Assembly (NCBI GenBank): GCA_029239975.1
Contig: JARBTX010000004.1
Span: forward strand, 19,741-83,740
DNA length: 64,000 nt
Source: Anaerocolumna sp.
Lineage (GTDB): Bacteria > Bacillota > Clostridia > Lachnospirales > Lachnospiraceae
Direction of reading: 5' to 3'
This document shows, in pieces, positions 1 through 9,034 of the stretch. The notes beneath the pieces are model-generated. The model was given only the letters and a program-made list of their open reading frames with translations, was not told where the DNA came from and searched no databases. Within the stretch, counting starts at the first letter, position 1, and the number at the start of each line of letters is the position of its first letter. Made by a program: the position numbers and the translations under genes.

Positions 1-507
1 CCATAATGATACAACTATCATGATAAGAAGTAGGTATTTTCCATCTGTTAAAAAGAGTAGTGGATCATTAATTATCCCCATATCCATAAGTAGATAATTA
101 ATATATCCCATCTGATCTCCAGCAAAAATGATTTTCCAAACTACAGCCATTGCTACACCGGATGTTAAGGAAGGAGAATATATTAATAATGCCAATATCG
201 TTCTTGGTATCTTATCAATTTGTGCTAACATCCATGCCAATAGAAAGGATAGAGCATATCCTACTGGCCCAACTATCAATGCAAATATACATGTATTAGG
301 TAAGACTTTCTGCATAAAAACATCATCTTGGGTTAGTAAGTTTATGTAATTTAACAGTCCAATAAATTTAGGTGTTTGTACTGCATCGTAATTAGTAAAA
401 CCTAATATAATAGCTGCTCCAATTGGTATTACTATAAAAACTAGGAACAATAGGAGATATGGTAGCAAAAAATAATAAGCTACATTTATTTTAAATTTGT
501 TTTTCAT
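1..507 (-). CDS. ABC sugar transporter permease (MalF/UgpA type), 3' part outside window
   Basis: The minus-strand frame starts with ATG at 507 after a GGGAG site and stays open for 169 codons to the window edge, so the C-terminal part is missing. The visible part opens MKNKFKINVAYYFLLPYLLL, a first membrane helix typical of MalF/UgpA-like permeases. It continues with the periplasmic stretch IGLLNYINLLTQDDVF-like and two more hydrophobic segments. Such permeases form the membrane channel of carbohydrate ABC importers (CUT1 family). The EAA loop that contacts the ATPase would lie in the missing part. It sits 55 bp after the solute-binding protein gene on the same strand, so the two are probably one transcript with the upstream GH43 and GH2 genes. 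Substrate is unknown; the neighbours suggest hemicellulose-derived oligosaccharides. Confidence 0.85.
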   Translation of the reverse strand, partial: MKNKFKINVAYYFLLPYLLLFLVFIVIPIGAAIILGFTNYDAVQTPKFIGLLNYINLLTQDDVFMQKVLPNTCIFALIVGPVGYALSFLLAWMLAQIDKIPRTILALLIYSPSLTSGVAMAVVWKIIFAGDQMGYINYLLMDMGIINDPLLFLTDGKYLLLIMIVVSLW

Positions 508-562
508 TGCAACTCCCATCAGCCTCTTTTAGGCGATTCAATCAATAAGTTGAAACTAGGGT

Positions 563-3445
563 TCAACGCAACCAATCTTTTATCATATTAATATCAGGTA
601 TTATAAGTTCTTTTACTGTGTTACCTTTACTATCAATATAACCGAACTCTTCTAACTTCCGCCCAAGTTCTCGATTAATTTTTTTCTCGGCATCATCTAC
701 AGCACTTCTAATATTGACATTTTGGGTAACCACTTTAATTAGTATGTTTCCTAATTCACGTTCGATAATATAACTACCCGGAACTTTAGGTGCTTCATAT
801 GTCCACTCTATTTGTTTCATAATAATTTCTTTATGTTTTGTACTCCATGGAGAAGCCATAATAGCATCAAGATTGGCAGAATTCCATAAGTACTCATTTC
901 CAAGTGTTGATTGTAGCGTATAAGCAAATTCAGTTTGAACTTCGGTTGATGTCCACCAATCAAGGAATTTCCAAGCTGCTTCACTTTTATTACTAGAACT
1001 AAACACGACACAACTCTCCGCTGCACCAGATGTATATCTTAGAACCTCTCCATCTTGATTTTTAATTCCTGGATATGGAGCAATTGCCCAAGAGTCAGCA
1101 AGTTCTGGCGCTGCATTGATTAATAAATTAAAAGTGCCATAGTCTGAAGTACCAATTGGCATACGTCCATCTCGAAATGCTTGATAAAAGCTGAGTACTT
1201 CATAGTCCATATCATAAATGGTAAAATTCTCTGTTAAGGTTTTTAACCCTTCAATTACTTCAGGGGAATCTAAATTTGCTCTTGTTTCACCACTTTTTAT
1301 TAACTCACCACCACTTTGAAATATAAAAGGAGTTGTTGTATTAAAGTTTTTAACAAGGAAATTCGATACATGGGTATTAAAACTTAAACCACGCCTAGCT
1401 AATTCTGGTAACATCTCTCTTACTTCATCCATGGTGTCAGGAACTTCTAACCCAATTGCATCCATAATATCTGTACGATAGAATAAAACATAAAAATTAA
1501 ATGTTTCAGGTATTGCATAAACACCATCATCACAAACACCTGGTATGAGCATACCCGGGGCAAACCGATTACCTATTGCCTTAAAGGTATCAAATTCACG
1601 CATATTGGCCAAAGCGCCTCTTAGGGCTAAGTCATATACATAACCTGAACTAATTCCAATTGCTGCATCTGGAGCTTTTCCTGAAGCATTGGCTAGAATT
1701 AACTTTTGTTGATCTGGAACAATGGATAAATTAACATTAATTCCATATTCCTTTGTGAAATCGGAATCAGCCATTCTCTGCATGATTTCAAGATATTGTC
1801 TTGGACGTGCAACCCAGATTTGTAAAGTTTCACTTTCTGCATCATAATCTGGTGCATAGTCTTGCTTGGAAAAGGATGCAAAAAAGTGCTTAACATTTAA
1901 TGACAATCCTTTAAAGAATCCTGTTTTATCTGGTAATTTTGCATCATCTTGATAAAACAAAATTTTATCAAGTCCTAATTGACTCACACTTATATTTTCA
2001 ATTACATTGTTTATATTCTGTCTAACCGAACTGGTTCCATAGGAAAATTGATTCAGCTTTTGTGGTAACTCATTTGGTTTTTCAGCTAAACGTCTAAGTC
2101 CTGTAGATGCCACCTTTAACTGTGCTATTTCACCAATATTTTTTTCACCTGCGTTTAATGTGGCAAGTGCTCCATATACTAAATCTACACTGCCTGCCCA
2201 TCTAAGAAGTTTTTCATCAATTTCAAATCCATAGTCTTCTAATTTAAAATCTCTGTATTTATCTGTATTACCACCAGTTATCTTATTAATAGATAATGCC
2301 AAATCATTAATCTCAGCATTTATTTTATTTAAAATTTTAATACTATTTCTCATGTAATCTAGCGAAATTTCAACGGTAAGTAAATGAGTACCTTTTGTCA
2401 GATAAACCGGCGTTTTCGCCACTGTACGGTCAAATTTTTTGGAGTAAGGAAACTCCATGTTTTGATAAGATTCTGAAGGAATTTCACCATCAATATAGAT
2501 ATTACGATAAACCGAAAAATTAGCTTTTGTACTTTGTCTATAATCAAAGCCTAGATTATAAAATCCATCTTCTAGCACTTCAAACTCATATTCTATTTTA
2601 GTACCACCAGTCTTAAAGGAAGCCTCAGAAATCATGTTTAACGTTTTTTTCTTTGGATCATATGGAGTAATATCCGTATTAAACTCTGCTTCTGCACGAA
2701 TATTAGGAGAATTTCTATAGGTTACATTCTCGGCTTCTATCACAATCAACTCGTCTCCAATAGCTTTCTCTGCAATATCCTTAGAAATGGTTGCTTCTTC
2801 CGATAAATATAGGTTTCCTAATTGTATAGAACCTTCATTTGCTTTAAAGACTAGTGTATTTACACCTTTATCTAAATAAATTAGCATAGGTTTACTAAAT
2901 AAAAAGGCGGTATCGTGTAAGTAAGATGTTTTCCATACCTTTTCTTTTATGGGCATTGCAATACATTCATTACCATATCGATCATACTGAACTTCACCCG
3001 AGACCCACGTATCACTTACGAATAATCTTTTTAACTCATCGTATGGATATTCACCATTGACTTTAAGTGACATATTAGTCGGTAAAATATTATCACCCAA
3101 TGTCTTATAGTCAAAACCAAATACATAAGCTGCTGCTTCTTTCACTTCAACAGTTAACTTAATTTCCCTACCTTCTTGAAGAATTAAGTCCTCTGAACTT
3201 AAATCTTTCGCTAAATAGGTAATCGTATCACCAGAATATATAGTATCTTTATATTTATTAAGATATTTTTGATAATCTGTATCTGGCACATTTCCAGCAG
3301 ATAAATAAGCATCATAAAGTTCATCTAATGTCGTTACATTTGCTGCCATAGTCATCCTCAGCCCATTACTACCGGAGAACATATTGGTTTGAAATATCAA
3401 AGTTATTATTAATATTAGTAAAGCCAGTTTTTTTAATTTCCTCAT
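563..3445 (-). CDS. Large ABC transporter solute-binding protein with N-terminal carbohydrate-binding-like modules
   Basis: I chose the ATG at 3445 (MRKLKKLALLILIITLIF), which opens a signal peptide. An in-frame TTG at 3475 would overlap the GH43 stop but adds ten unlikely residues. The mature protein is about 930 residues, roughly twice a normal sugar-binding protein. From about residue 540 it looks like an extracellular solute-binding protein family 1: segments such as QIWVARPRQYLEIMQRMAD, the pattern YAIPETFNFYVLFYRTDIMD, and SSSNKSEAAWKFLDWWTS. The first 400 or so residues hold two beta-rich stretches resembling CBM6/CBM35 sandwiches (for example EYEFEVLEDGFYNLGFDY). The leader has no cysteine, so the usual lipoprotein anchor is absent. 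It lies between the GH43 and permease genes and probably captures oligosaccharides released outside the cell. Confidence 0.85.
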   Translation of the reverse strand: MRKLKKLALLILIITLIFQTNMFSGSNGLRMTMAANVTTLDELYDAYLSAGNVPDTDYQKYLNKYKDTIYSGDTITYLAKDLSSEDLILQEGREIKLTVEVKEAAAYVFGFDYKTLGDNILPTNMSLKVNGEYPYDELKRLFVSDTWVSGEVQYDRYGNECIAMPIKEKVWKTSYLHDTAFLFSKPMLIYLDKGVNTLVFKANEGSIQLGNLYLSEEATISKDIAEKAIGDELIVIEAENVTYRNSPNIRAEAEFNTDITPYDPKKKTLNMISEASFKTGGTKIEYEFEVLEDGFYNLGFDYRQSTKANFSVYRNIYIDGEIPSESYQNMEFPYSKKFDRTVAKTPVYLTKGTHLLTVEISLDYMRNSIKILNKINAEINDLALSINKITGGNTDKYRDFKLEDYGFEIDEKLLRWAGSVDLVYGALATLNAGEKNIGEIAQLKVASTGLRRLAEKPNELPQKLNQFSYGTSSVRQNINNVIENISVSQLGLDKILFYQDDAKLPDKTGFFKGLSLNVKHFFASFSKQDYAPDYDAESETLQIWVARPRQYLEIMQRMADSDFTKEYGINVNLSIVPDQQKLILANASGKAPDAAIGISSGYVYDLALRGALANMREFDTFKAIGNRFAPGMLIPGVCDDGVYAIPETFNFYVLFYRTDIMDAIGLEVPDTMDEVREMLPELARRGLSFNTHVSNFLVKNFNTTTPFIFQSGGELIKSGETRANLDSPEVIEGLKTLTENFTIYDMDYEVLSFYQAFRDGRMPIGTSDYGTFNLLINAAPELADSWAIAPYPGIKNQDGEVLRYTSGAAESCVVFSSSNKSEAAWKFLDWWTSTEVQTEFAYTLQSTLGNEYLWNSANLDAIMASPWSTKHKEIIMKQIEWTYEAPKVPGSYIIERELGNILIKVVTQNVNIRSAVDDAEKKINRELGRKLEEFGYIDSKGNTVKELIIPDINMIKDWLR

Positions 3446-3471
3446 TTTTCCTCTATCTCCTTCACAAAACA

Positions 3472-5697
3472 TCAATCATAATAAACAGAGAAATTATCAA
3501 ATCCAAAGCCTTCACCCGTAGCACTAAGTCCTATTTTTCCGAACATAAATGCGGCAGGATCGACATAAGTAATAACTAGTTGATTATTTAAAAATACATT
3601 TATAGTAGAATCTTTTACATGAATCTTCAATTCTAGCTTTGTTGATATCTTATCTTGAATAGAATAAAACGCTAGATGTTCTTCTCCATACTGCACGCGG
3701 TATAAGTGAATACCCTCATAAGAAACTTTGATACAGTAACCAAATAAGGATTCTTTAACTTGAGCAGGAAACCAGGATTCTTTTGTTGCACGTACATAGA
3801 TAGATACATCGCCAGTCGGTTTATGATTCCGATTAATAGATGCCACTATATTATAATCACTTAAACCATCTTCTCCAATAAAAGCCATTCCTAAATTCTC
3901 AGCACAGGTAAACCCAGAATATTTATGTATCATGCTTTTTGATCCTTTATGACCAATCACTTTTAACTGATCTGTTACCAAGTTTCCGTCTTTAATTACA
4001 GTCAGAGCATGTAATGAAGAATGTTCAACAAACTCAAAATAATCAATTGTTATATCACTATTCTCTGACATAAATATAATACAATCTAAATCCTGTGTAA
4101 TTACTAAGGTTCCAAGTGAGATGATTTCATATCCTTCTTCATCCTTTACGCCAGAAAGTATTCCATCTAATGTGATTACTGTTTCATTTACGACTGCTTT
4201 TATACTAATTCGATCCCTTGACCCTAAAACTCTAGCTATTACCTTATAATATCCAGTCTTTTTCACATTTACTTTATAGGTATATCTCTGATCCTTTTTA
4301 TAGACAGCACTGTAAATTTCCATTCCTGCATCAGTAAAGGCACGAGTCTCAATTTCTTCTTCACAATGTACTGCATCAAATCTACCAGGAATAGCTTTCT
4401 TTGCATATTTATCTTCATTTCCATCAACACTTACGGAATAACCAATAAATCCAATTTCTTGATTTGAAGTTTCTTGTATTCCTATATAACCACTCGTTAA
4501 CTTACTTTTGTAAGTGCAAAGAAACATATTATTGATAAAAACATCAACATAGGAATCAGATTTTTTTACAAATCGTAGTGTAACAATAGCATGCCTACTA
4601 ACTGCATGGTTTATAGCTCCAGTTTTCAAAAGACATCCATCTTCTTTAATCTCATATGTTAAATCAGTTTTTAACAAAACCGTGCCATATCGGTTATCCT
4701 TATAACCATAAAGGAAACAGATATCTTCTCCTTTTGCATTAACATTAATCTCAGCTGTAAAAAATTCTTTGGTTTCCATTGGTGTAATGAAGTAATTTGT
4801 TTGCTCTACCATACACAAGTTAAGCTTTTCATTGCCTCTACAACAAAATTCTGGCATTTTATGAGCATCTTGTTCCCACCAAATAGGATTACAATACATT
4901 CTAGCTCCATTAAAAAATAACCGATCAATGTTTGCACTTCTTTTTCGTGGATTGCTATCCAAATCAAAATTATGATACGCGATACAATAACTATCTAAAT
5001 CAGGTGCTAAAAAACTAGAGCTATGACCAAGACCATGAAATTCTGGTCCTGTTTCTAAAAGTAATGTCTGATTCTTTAGGTTAACATAACCACTTGTTGG
5101 ACTCGTCTTTGAAACACTATATGCAACCCGGTATCCTTTACTATGTAAGTGGTTACCTGTGTAGGTTAGATAATAATAACCATTTCTCTTAATAATCATG
5201 GGACCTTCTGTCCAGTAATTTAAATAACTTTCTGGGATTAACATTCCATTTACATCAATCTCATCAGGGGACGGCATAATATGAATGATAATTCCATTAT
5301 GTCCAGCTCGTAACATGTATTGTTTCCCATCATCATCAATGTAAAAACTACCGTCAATTAATAACCCATAGTTATCGCTGATCAGATGAAACGGTCCAGT
5401 AGGTTTATCAGATTTAAGCAGATAATGACCACTTCCAACCGGTGATGTAATCATATAAAAATTCCCATTATAGTAACAAACCTCTGGTGCATACGCTCCA
5501 AAAATTTCTGCCTCGTCACACACGCTGCCTACATAATCAAAGTCAATTAGATTTTCAGAAACCCAACACTTTATATGGTCCCCTGCACTAGAACAGTATA
5601 AATAGTAGAACCCATTAAATCGCATAATAAATGGGTCGCCAAACTCATTTTCAGACCATTGATTTTTAAGAGCAAATGGATTTTTATATGTTTTCAT
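3472..5697 (-). CDS. GH43-family glycosidase with C-terminal accessory domains
   Basis: The 741-residue protein begins with a GH43 five-bladed propeller (about 1-300). The three expected acids are visible: general base D21 in FGDPF, pKa-modulating D115 in IDGSFYIDDDG, and general acid E164 in WTEGPMI. A beta-sandwich of LamG or DUF1080 type follows at about 310-430, then a CBM35/CBM6-like region (about 440-565) and a second LamG-like domain (about 590-741). GH43 enzymes are inverting beta-xylosidases, alpha-L-arabinofuranosidases or arabinanases; specificity cannot be read here. There is no signal peptide, so it probably acts in the cytoplasm on imported oligosaccharides. The gene lies between the GH2 gene and the solute-binding protein gene, with short spacers, as part of one operon. 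Confidence 0.9.
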   Translation of the reverse strand: MKTYKNPFALKNQWSENEFGDPFIMRFNGFYYLYCSSAGDHIKCWVSENLIDFDYVGSVCDEAEIFGAYAPEVCYYNGNFYMITSPVGSGHYLLKSDKPTGPFHLISDNYGLLIDGSFYIDDDGKQYMLRAGHNGIIIHIMPSPDEIDVNGMLIPESYLNYWTEGPMIIKRNGYYYLTYTGNHLHSKGYRVAYSVSKTSPTSGYVNLKNQTLLLETGPEFHGLGHSSSFLAPDLDSYCIAYHNFDLDSNPRKRSANIDRLFFNGARMYCNPIWWEQDAHKMPEFCCRGNEKLNLCMVEQTNYFITPMETKEFFTAEINVNAKGEDICFLYGYKDNRYGTVLLKTDLTYEIKEDGCLLKTGAINHAVSRHAIVTLRFVKKSDSYVDVFINNMFLCTYKSKLTSGYIGIQETSNQEIGFIGYSVSVDGNEDKYAKKAIPGRFDAVHCEEEIETRAFTDAGMEIYSAVYKKDQRYTYKVNVKKTGYYKVIARVLGSRDRISIKAVVNETVITLDGILSGVKDEEGYEIISLGTLVITQDLDCIIFMSENSDITIDYFEFVEHSSLHALTVIKDGNLVTDQLKVIGHKGSKSMIHKYSGFTCAENLGMAFIGEDGLSDYNIVASINRNHKPTGDVSIYVRATKESWFPAQVKESLFGYCIKVSYEGIHLYRVQYGEEHLAFYSIQDKISTKLELKIHVKDSTINVFLNNQLVITYVDPAAFMFGKIGLSATGEGFGFDNFSVYYD

Positions 5698-5765
5698 AAT
5701 TCCCTCTATCTTTCTAAAGAATTGTTGTTAGTAGTTCCTATCTAAGTTCTTATTAATAAAACGTA

Positions 5766-7502
5766 CTATTTATTGTTAATTTTCTTAATTGCTTCTATAT
5801 TCACTTTTGGTTCACGATTCATCGTATAAAGACCATTAATCTCTTGTTGAACATCAGTTAATTGGGTGTAGCAATAGCCACATACATAGTTAAGTTTTTT
5901 GATTGCCGAAGTTATACTATCAAAACGTTCAATTAAGTCGTCTTCTGATTTTACTTGTTCCCCATATCCCCAACCACTGTTATTCGTAAGAGCAATACCA
6001 CCATATTCACTAATAATTACAGGCTGTCCTTTGTATTCGTAGCCTTCTGCAAAAGCATAACGTGAAAGGTTAAAAGGTATTACATTATGGAGTATCTCTT
6101 CCTTATTCTCATATCGAAGTAAAAATTCTTCCCCTCTCTCAACATAATCATGAAGAGTTATAATGTCAGAAACTGTATGTTCCCATCCATCATTTACAAT
6201 AACCGGTCTCATACTATCAAAAGCCTTAGTTAAATGATAAATAGCTTCCGTAAATTTCTGTTGCTTTTTATCAGAGAAAATTCTTTCAATACCCCAACTT
6301 TCATTAAATGGTGTCCACGTAATGATACTTGGATGATTATAAAATTCTTCTACAATTTCCATCCACTCATTTGTGAATACTTTCATGCCGTCATCGGTAA
6401 ACGAATATTGTGATGCCATCTCAGACCAAACTAATAATCCTTTTTTATCGCACCAATATAAGAATCGTCTATCTTCTGTCTTTTGATGCTTTCTTAACCC
6501 GTTGTAACCAGCTTCTAATATTAAATCGATATCTTTAATAATTGCTTCTTCTGATGGTGGTGTTAAGTGTGATTCTTCCCAATATCCTTGATCTAGTATT
6601 AACTTTTGATAGATTGGTAAATTATTTAACAATATCTGATTCCCTTTTATAGAGATTTTACGCATACCAAAATATGATTTAACATTATCTTTATTTACTC
6701 CATCTTCTAAAATACTAAATTGTATATCATAAAGTCTTGGAGAATGTGGAGACCATATCGCAACACTCCATGGTTCGTCTTCACTTGCTACTTTTATAGT
6801 GATGTCAACGTATTCTTCTTTTACTTGTGCCGTTACCTTGCGAACGAAATTGCCGTCAAGGGAAATTTCACATTGAAGTTCTGTTAGAACATCTAATCTT
6901 CTTCCTGCCACTTTAGCAAAAATATGTATTTCACCTTTATCTATATCAGGAGTCATTTTCACATTTTTTATATAACATTTATGAACACTTTCCATCCATA
7001 CGGATTTCCATATTCCAGTTGTTTGTACATACCAACAACCAAAGTTCTCTTTTTTCCATCTTTGTTTTCCTCTTGGTTGTTCACAGCTCATGCTATCTTC
7101 TACTCGAACTGTAATATCATTTTCACCGTCCACTACAAATTCTGTAATATCAAATGAAAATGCTGCATAACCACCTTTATGTAATCCAACAAAATTACCG
7201 TTTACCCATAATTTTGTTTCATAATCTACACCTTCAAAATTTATAATGTTGTTATACTCTAAATCTTTATTGATCGTAATTTTTTTATTGTACCAAATCA
7301 CATCATGTCTTGTTTGATCATTAATTCCGCTTAAAATCGTTTCATAATTATATGGAACCATTATTTTTTGTTTCGTTGGAAAATTGAAATACCACTTATC
7401 TGTTTCTCCCTTCTTAGTATCATCAAAGGAAAAATTCCATTCCCCATTCAGGTCGATCCAATCAGTTCTTTCAAATTGCGGTCTTGGATATAGATTAAGC
7501 AT
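5766..7502 (-). CDS. GH2-family glycosidase (beta-galactosidase/glucuronidase type)
   Basis: The 578-residue protein has the three-domain GH2 core: a sugar-binding jelly roll (about 10-175, beginning LYPRPQFERTDWIDLNGEWNF), an immunoglobulin-like sandwich, and a TIM barrel. The acid/base is E401 in TPFNESWG and the nucleophile E499 in IISEYGG, both in the expected places. GH2 enzymes are retaining beta-galactosidases, glucuronidases, mannosidases and related activities; the substrate is not clear. There is no signal peptide, so it is intracellular. It is the first gene of the operon GH2-GH43-binding protein-permease, and a consensus-like promoter lies at 7636-7664. The short length, without the C-terminal domains of LacZ, fits the compact GH2 type. 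Confidence 0.92.
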   Translation of the reverse strand: MLNLYPRPQFERTDWIDLNGEWNFSFDDTKKGETDKWYFNFPTKQKIMVPYNYETILSGINDQTRHDVIWYNKKITINKDLEYNNIINFEGVDYETKLWVNGNFVGLHKGGYAAFSFDITEFVVDGENDITVRVEDSMSCEQPRGKQRWKKENFGCWYVQTTGIWKSVWMESVHKCYIKNVKMTPDIDKGEIHIFAKVAGRRLDVLTELQCEISLDGNFVRKVTAQVKEEYVDITIKVASEDEPWSVAIWSPHSPRLYDIQFSILEDGVNKDNVKSYFGMRKISIKGNQILLNNLPIYQKLILDQGYWEESHLTPPSEEAIIKDIDLILEAGYNGLRKHQKTEDRRFLYWCDKKGLLVWSEMASQYSFTDDGMKVFTNEWMEIVEEFYNHPSIITWTPFNESWGIERIFSDKKQQKFTEAIYHLTKAFDSMRPVIVNDGWEHTVSDIITLHDYVERGEEFLLRYENKEEILHNVIPFNLSRYAFAEGYEYKGQPVIISEYGGIALTNNSGWGYGEQVKSEDDLIERFDSITSAIKKLNYVCGYCYTQLTDVQQEINGLYTMNREPKVNIEAIKKINNK

Positions 7503-7580
7503 CGTTATAACTCCTTGTCTTAATTAGTGTTGATTGCGTTTATACATATTTTTTGTATATAAAGTTTATTGATTTATATA

Positions 7581-7773
7581 ATTTTTATGTATTAATATTT
7601 TATTACGCAATTATTTTTGCCATTAGTTTAGTTATAATATACTACTATTCTATAATACTGTCAATATAATTGTGCGTTATTTTATATTTTTTATTATTTT
7701 AAATACAATTTTTATGTACTAATAAATTTAGTGAATAAATTAATTCTCCTTTCTACATTTTTAATGTATTAAT
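7581..7773. repeat. Three copies of an ATTTTTATGTAYTAAT-like motif in the divergent intergenic region
   Basis: Near-identical copies lie at 7581-7596, 7708-7723 and 7757-7773 (the last has one inserted A). All are in the same orientation and sit around the promoters of the GH2 operon and of the divergent regulator gene. Their place suggests binding sites for that regulator, but the whole region is very AT-rich and chance repetition is possible. Confidence 0.45.
7636..7664 (-). promoter_or_regulatory. Putative sigma-A promoter of the GH2-GH43-ABC operon
   Basis: Read on the minus strand there is TTGACA (7659-7664), a 17-bp spacer and TATATT (7636-7641). It lies about 135 bp before the GH2 start codon. 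Half-sites ACGCAATTA (7604-7612) and TAATTGTGCGT (7667-7677) flank it as an imperfect inverted pair and could be operators. Confidence 0.6.
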
Positions 7774-7778
7774 TATTA

Positions 7779-7807
7779 TTGATTTATTTATAAAAAAATG
7801 GTAAAAT
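7779..7807 (+). promoter_or_regulatory. Putative sigma-A promoter of the ArsR-like regulator gene
   Basis: TTGATT (7779-7784), a 17-bp spacer and TAAAAT (7802-7807) lie about 90 bp before the chosen start at 7899. The third copy of the intergenic repeat (7757-7773) ends six bases upstream of the -35 element, a position suited to autoregulation. Confidence 0.5.
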
Positions 7808-7898
7808 ATATTTTAGGTTAATATAAAACATTTTAATAGAAGCAAAATACATCAAGCCACAAAAGATGAGACCTAAAGTAAATAGGAGGAGTATAAAA

Positions 7899-8828
7899 AT
7901 GAAATCCGAATTAAAAATAAAATTAGACGATAAGGAAGTGTTAGTTAATGTAGGTAAAGCTCTATCGTCTCCAATGCGAATTGATATTCTTGAGTTTTTA
8001 TCAATGAAACCAGCAATTATATCTGATGTTGCAACACATTTTTCCATTCCATTATCAAGCGCTGCTCTTCATATTAAAACACTAGAAATAGCAGGTTTGA
8101 TTTCAGTCCAACCAATACCTGGTTCAAAAGGAGCCCAAAAACTATGTGGAGTTTTAGTTTCTAAAGTTGATATTGATATATTGAGAGAAAATATTATCAA
8201 CCCACATCTATTATTTCACGAAGATATGCCCATTGGTTGTTACTTTGATTATGAAGTTTCACCTCCTTGTGGTATCGTGTCAGAGATTTCTGATTTGGGT
8301 GCAGAAGACAGTATCAGTGGATTTTTTAGCCCAGAACGTTATAAAGCACAATTAATCTGGTTAACCCACGGATATCTGGAATATCGCTTTTCTAATACGA
8401 TTCTAAAATCAACTCCTGCGAATAAAATCCAGTTCACCTTTGAGATTTGTTCTGAAGCGTTGGGTTATAACCATAATTGGAGATCTGATGTAAGCATTTG
8501 GATGAATGGTACAGAGATTGGATTAATAGAATGCCCCGGTGATTACGGTGGAAGAAAAGGTAAGTTAAATCCATATTGGTGGAATGATTCTTCTACTCAA
8601 TACGGAGACCTAAGAAAAATATGGATTACAGACAATGGATGTTTTATCGATGAAATGAAAGTTTCTAACCACACCATAACCTCCTTAGGCTTAAATAAAG
8701 GAAACTTTATGACATTTAAAATCGGTGTTAAAGCCGACGCTGAATATATGGGCGGATTAAATCTATTTGGTGAAAAGTTTGGTGATTATCCTCAGAATAT
8801 TGTAATGGAGATATTCAACGAAATATAG
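7899..8828 (+). CDS. ArsR-like winged-helix regulator with large C-terminal domain
   Basis: The ATG at 7899 follows an AGGAGG site; the upstream in-frame ATG at 7866 has none. About residues 10-85 form an ArsR/SmtB-type winged helix (SPMRIDILEFLSMKPAIISD, then SAALHIKTLEIAGLIS). The metal-binding cysteines of classic ArsR proteins are not present. The remaining 220 residues are a separate, probably beta-rich domain with many aromatic residues (for example NHNWRSDVSIWMNGTEIG, PGDYGGRKGKLNPYWW). I do not recognise this part; by its place it may sense a sugar. The gene is divergent from the GH2-GH43-ABC operon, which makes control of that operon its likely job. It is probably a one-component carbohydrate-responsive regulator, which is inference. 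Confidence 0.8.
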   Translation: MKSELKIKLDDKEVLVNVGKALSSPMRIDILEFLSMKPAIISDVATHFSIPLSSAALHIKTLEIAGLISVQPIPGSKGAQKLCGVLVSKVDIDILRENIINPHLLFHEDMPIGCYFDYEVSPPCGIVSEISDLGAEDSISGFFSPERYKAQLIWLTHGYLEYRFSNTILKSTPANKIQFTFEICSEALGYNHNWRSDVSIWMNGTEIGLIECPGDYGGRKGKLNPYWWNDSSTQYGDLRKIWITDNGCFIDEMKVSNHTITSLGLNKGNFMTFKIGVKADAEYMGGLNLFGEKFGDYPQNIVMEIFNEI

Positions 8829-8847
8829 AGTATTTTATATAAAACAT

Positions 8848-8990
8848 AATTACATCATTATAAAAAGTTTAATTGTTTCATTATAAAAGTTTAATTACTT
8901 CGCTATAAAATTTAATTGCTTCATCGTAAAAAGTTTAATTACATCATGATATAAATCTTATTTACTTCATTTATAAAGTATAGCACTTCA
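8848..8990. repeat. Degenerate tandem repeat, about 22-bp unit, five to seven copies
   Basis: Units begin AATTACATCATTATAAAAAG and repeat at 8848, 8871, 8893, 8914 and 8937. Decayed copies continue to about 8990, sharing the core CTTCATTATAAA. The array fills most of the gap between the regulator gene and the GH43 lipoprotein gene. No gene or clear terminator hairpin is visible inside it. Confidence 0.65.
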
Positions 8991-9034
8991 TGATATTAGC
9001 ATAATACTTCACTAAAAAAACAGTTCGGAGAATA

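Noticed and set aside
128..349. Plus-strand open frame
   Set aside because: It is the antisense of the ABC permease gene, whose frame has clear homology and a ribosome binding site.
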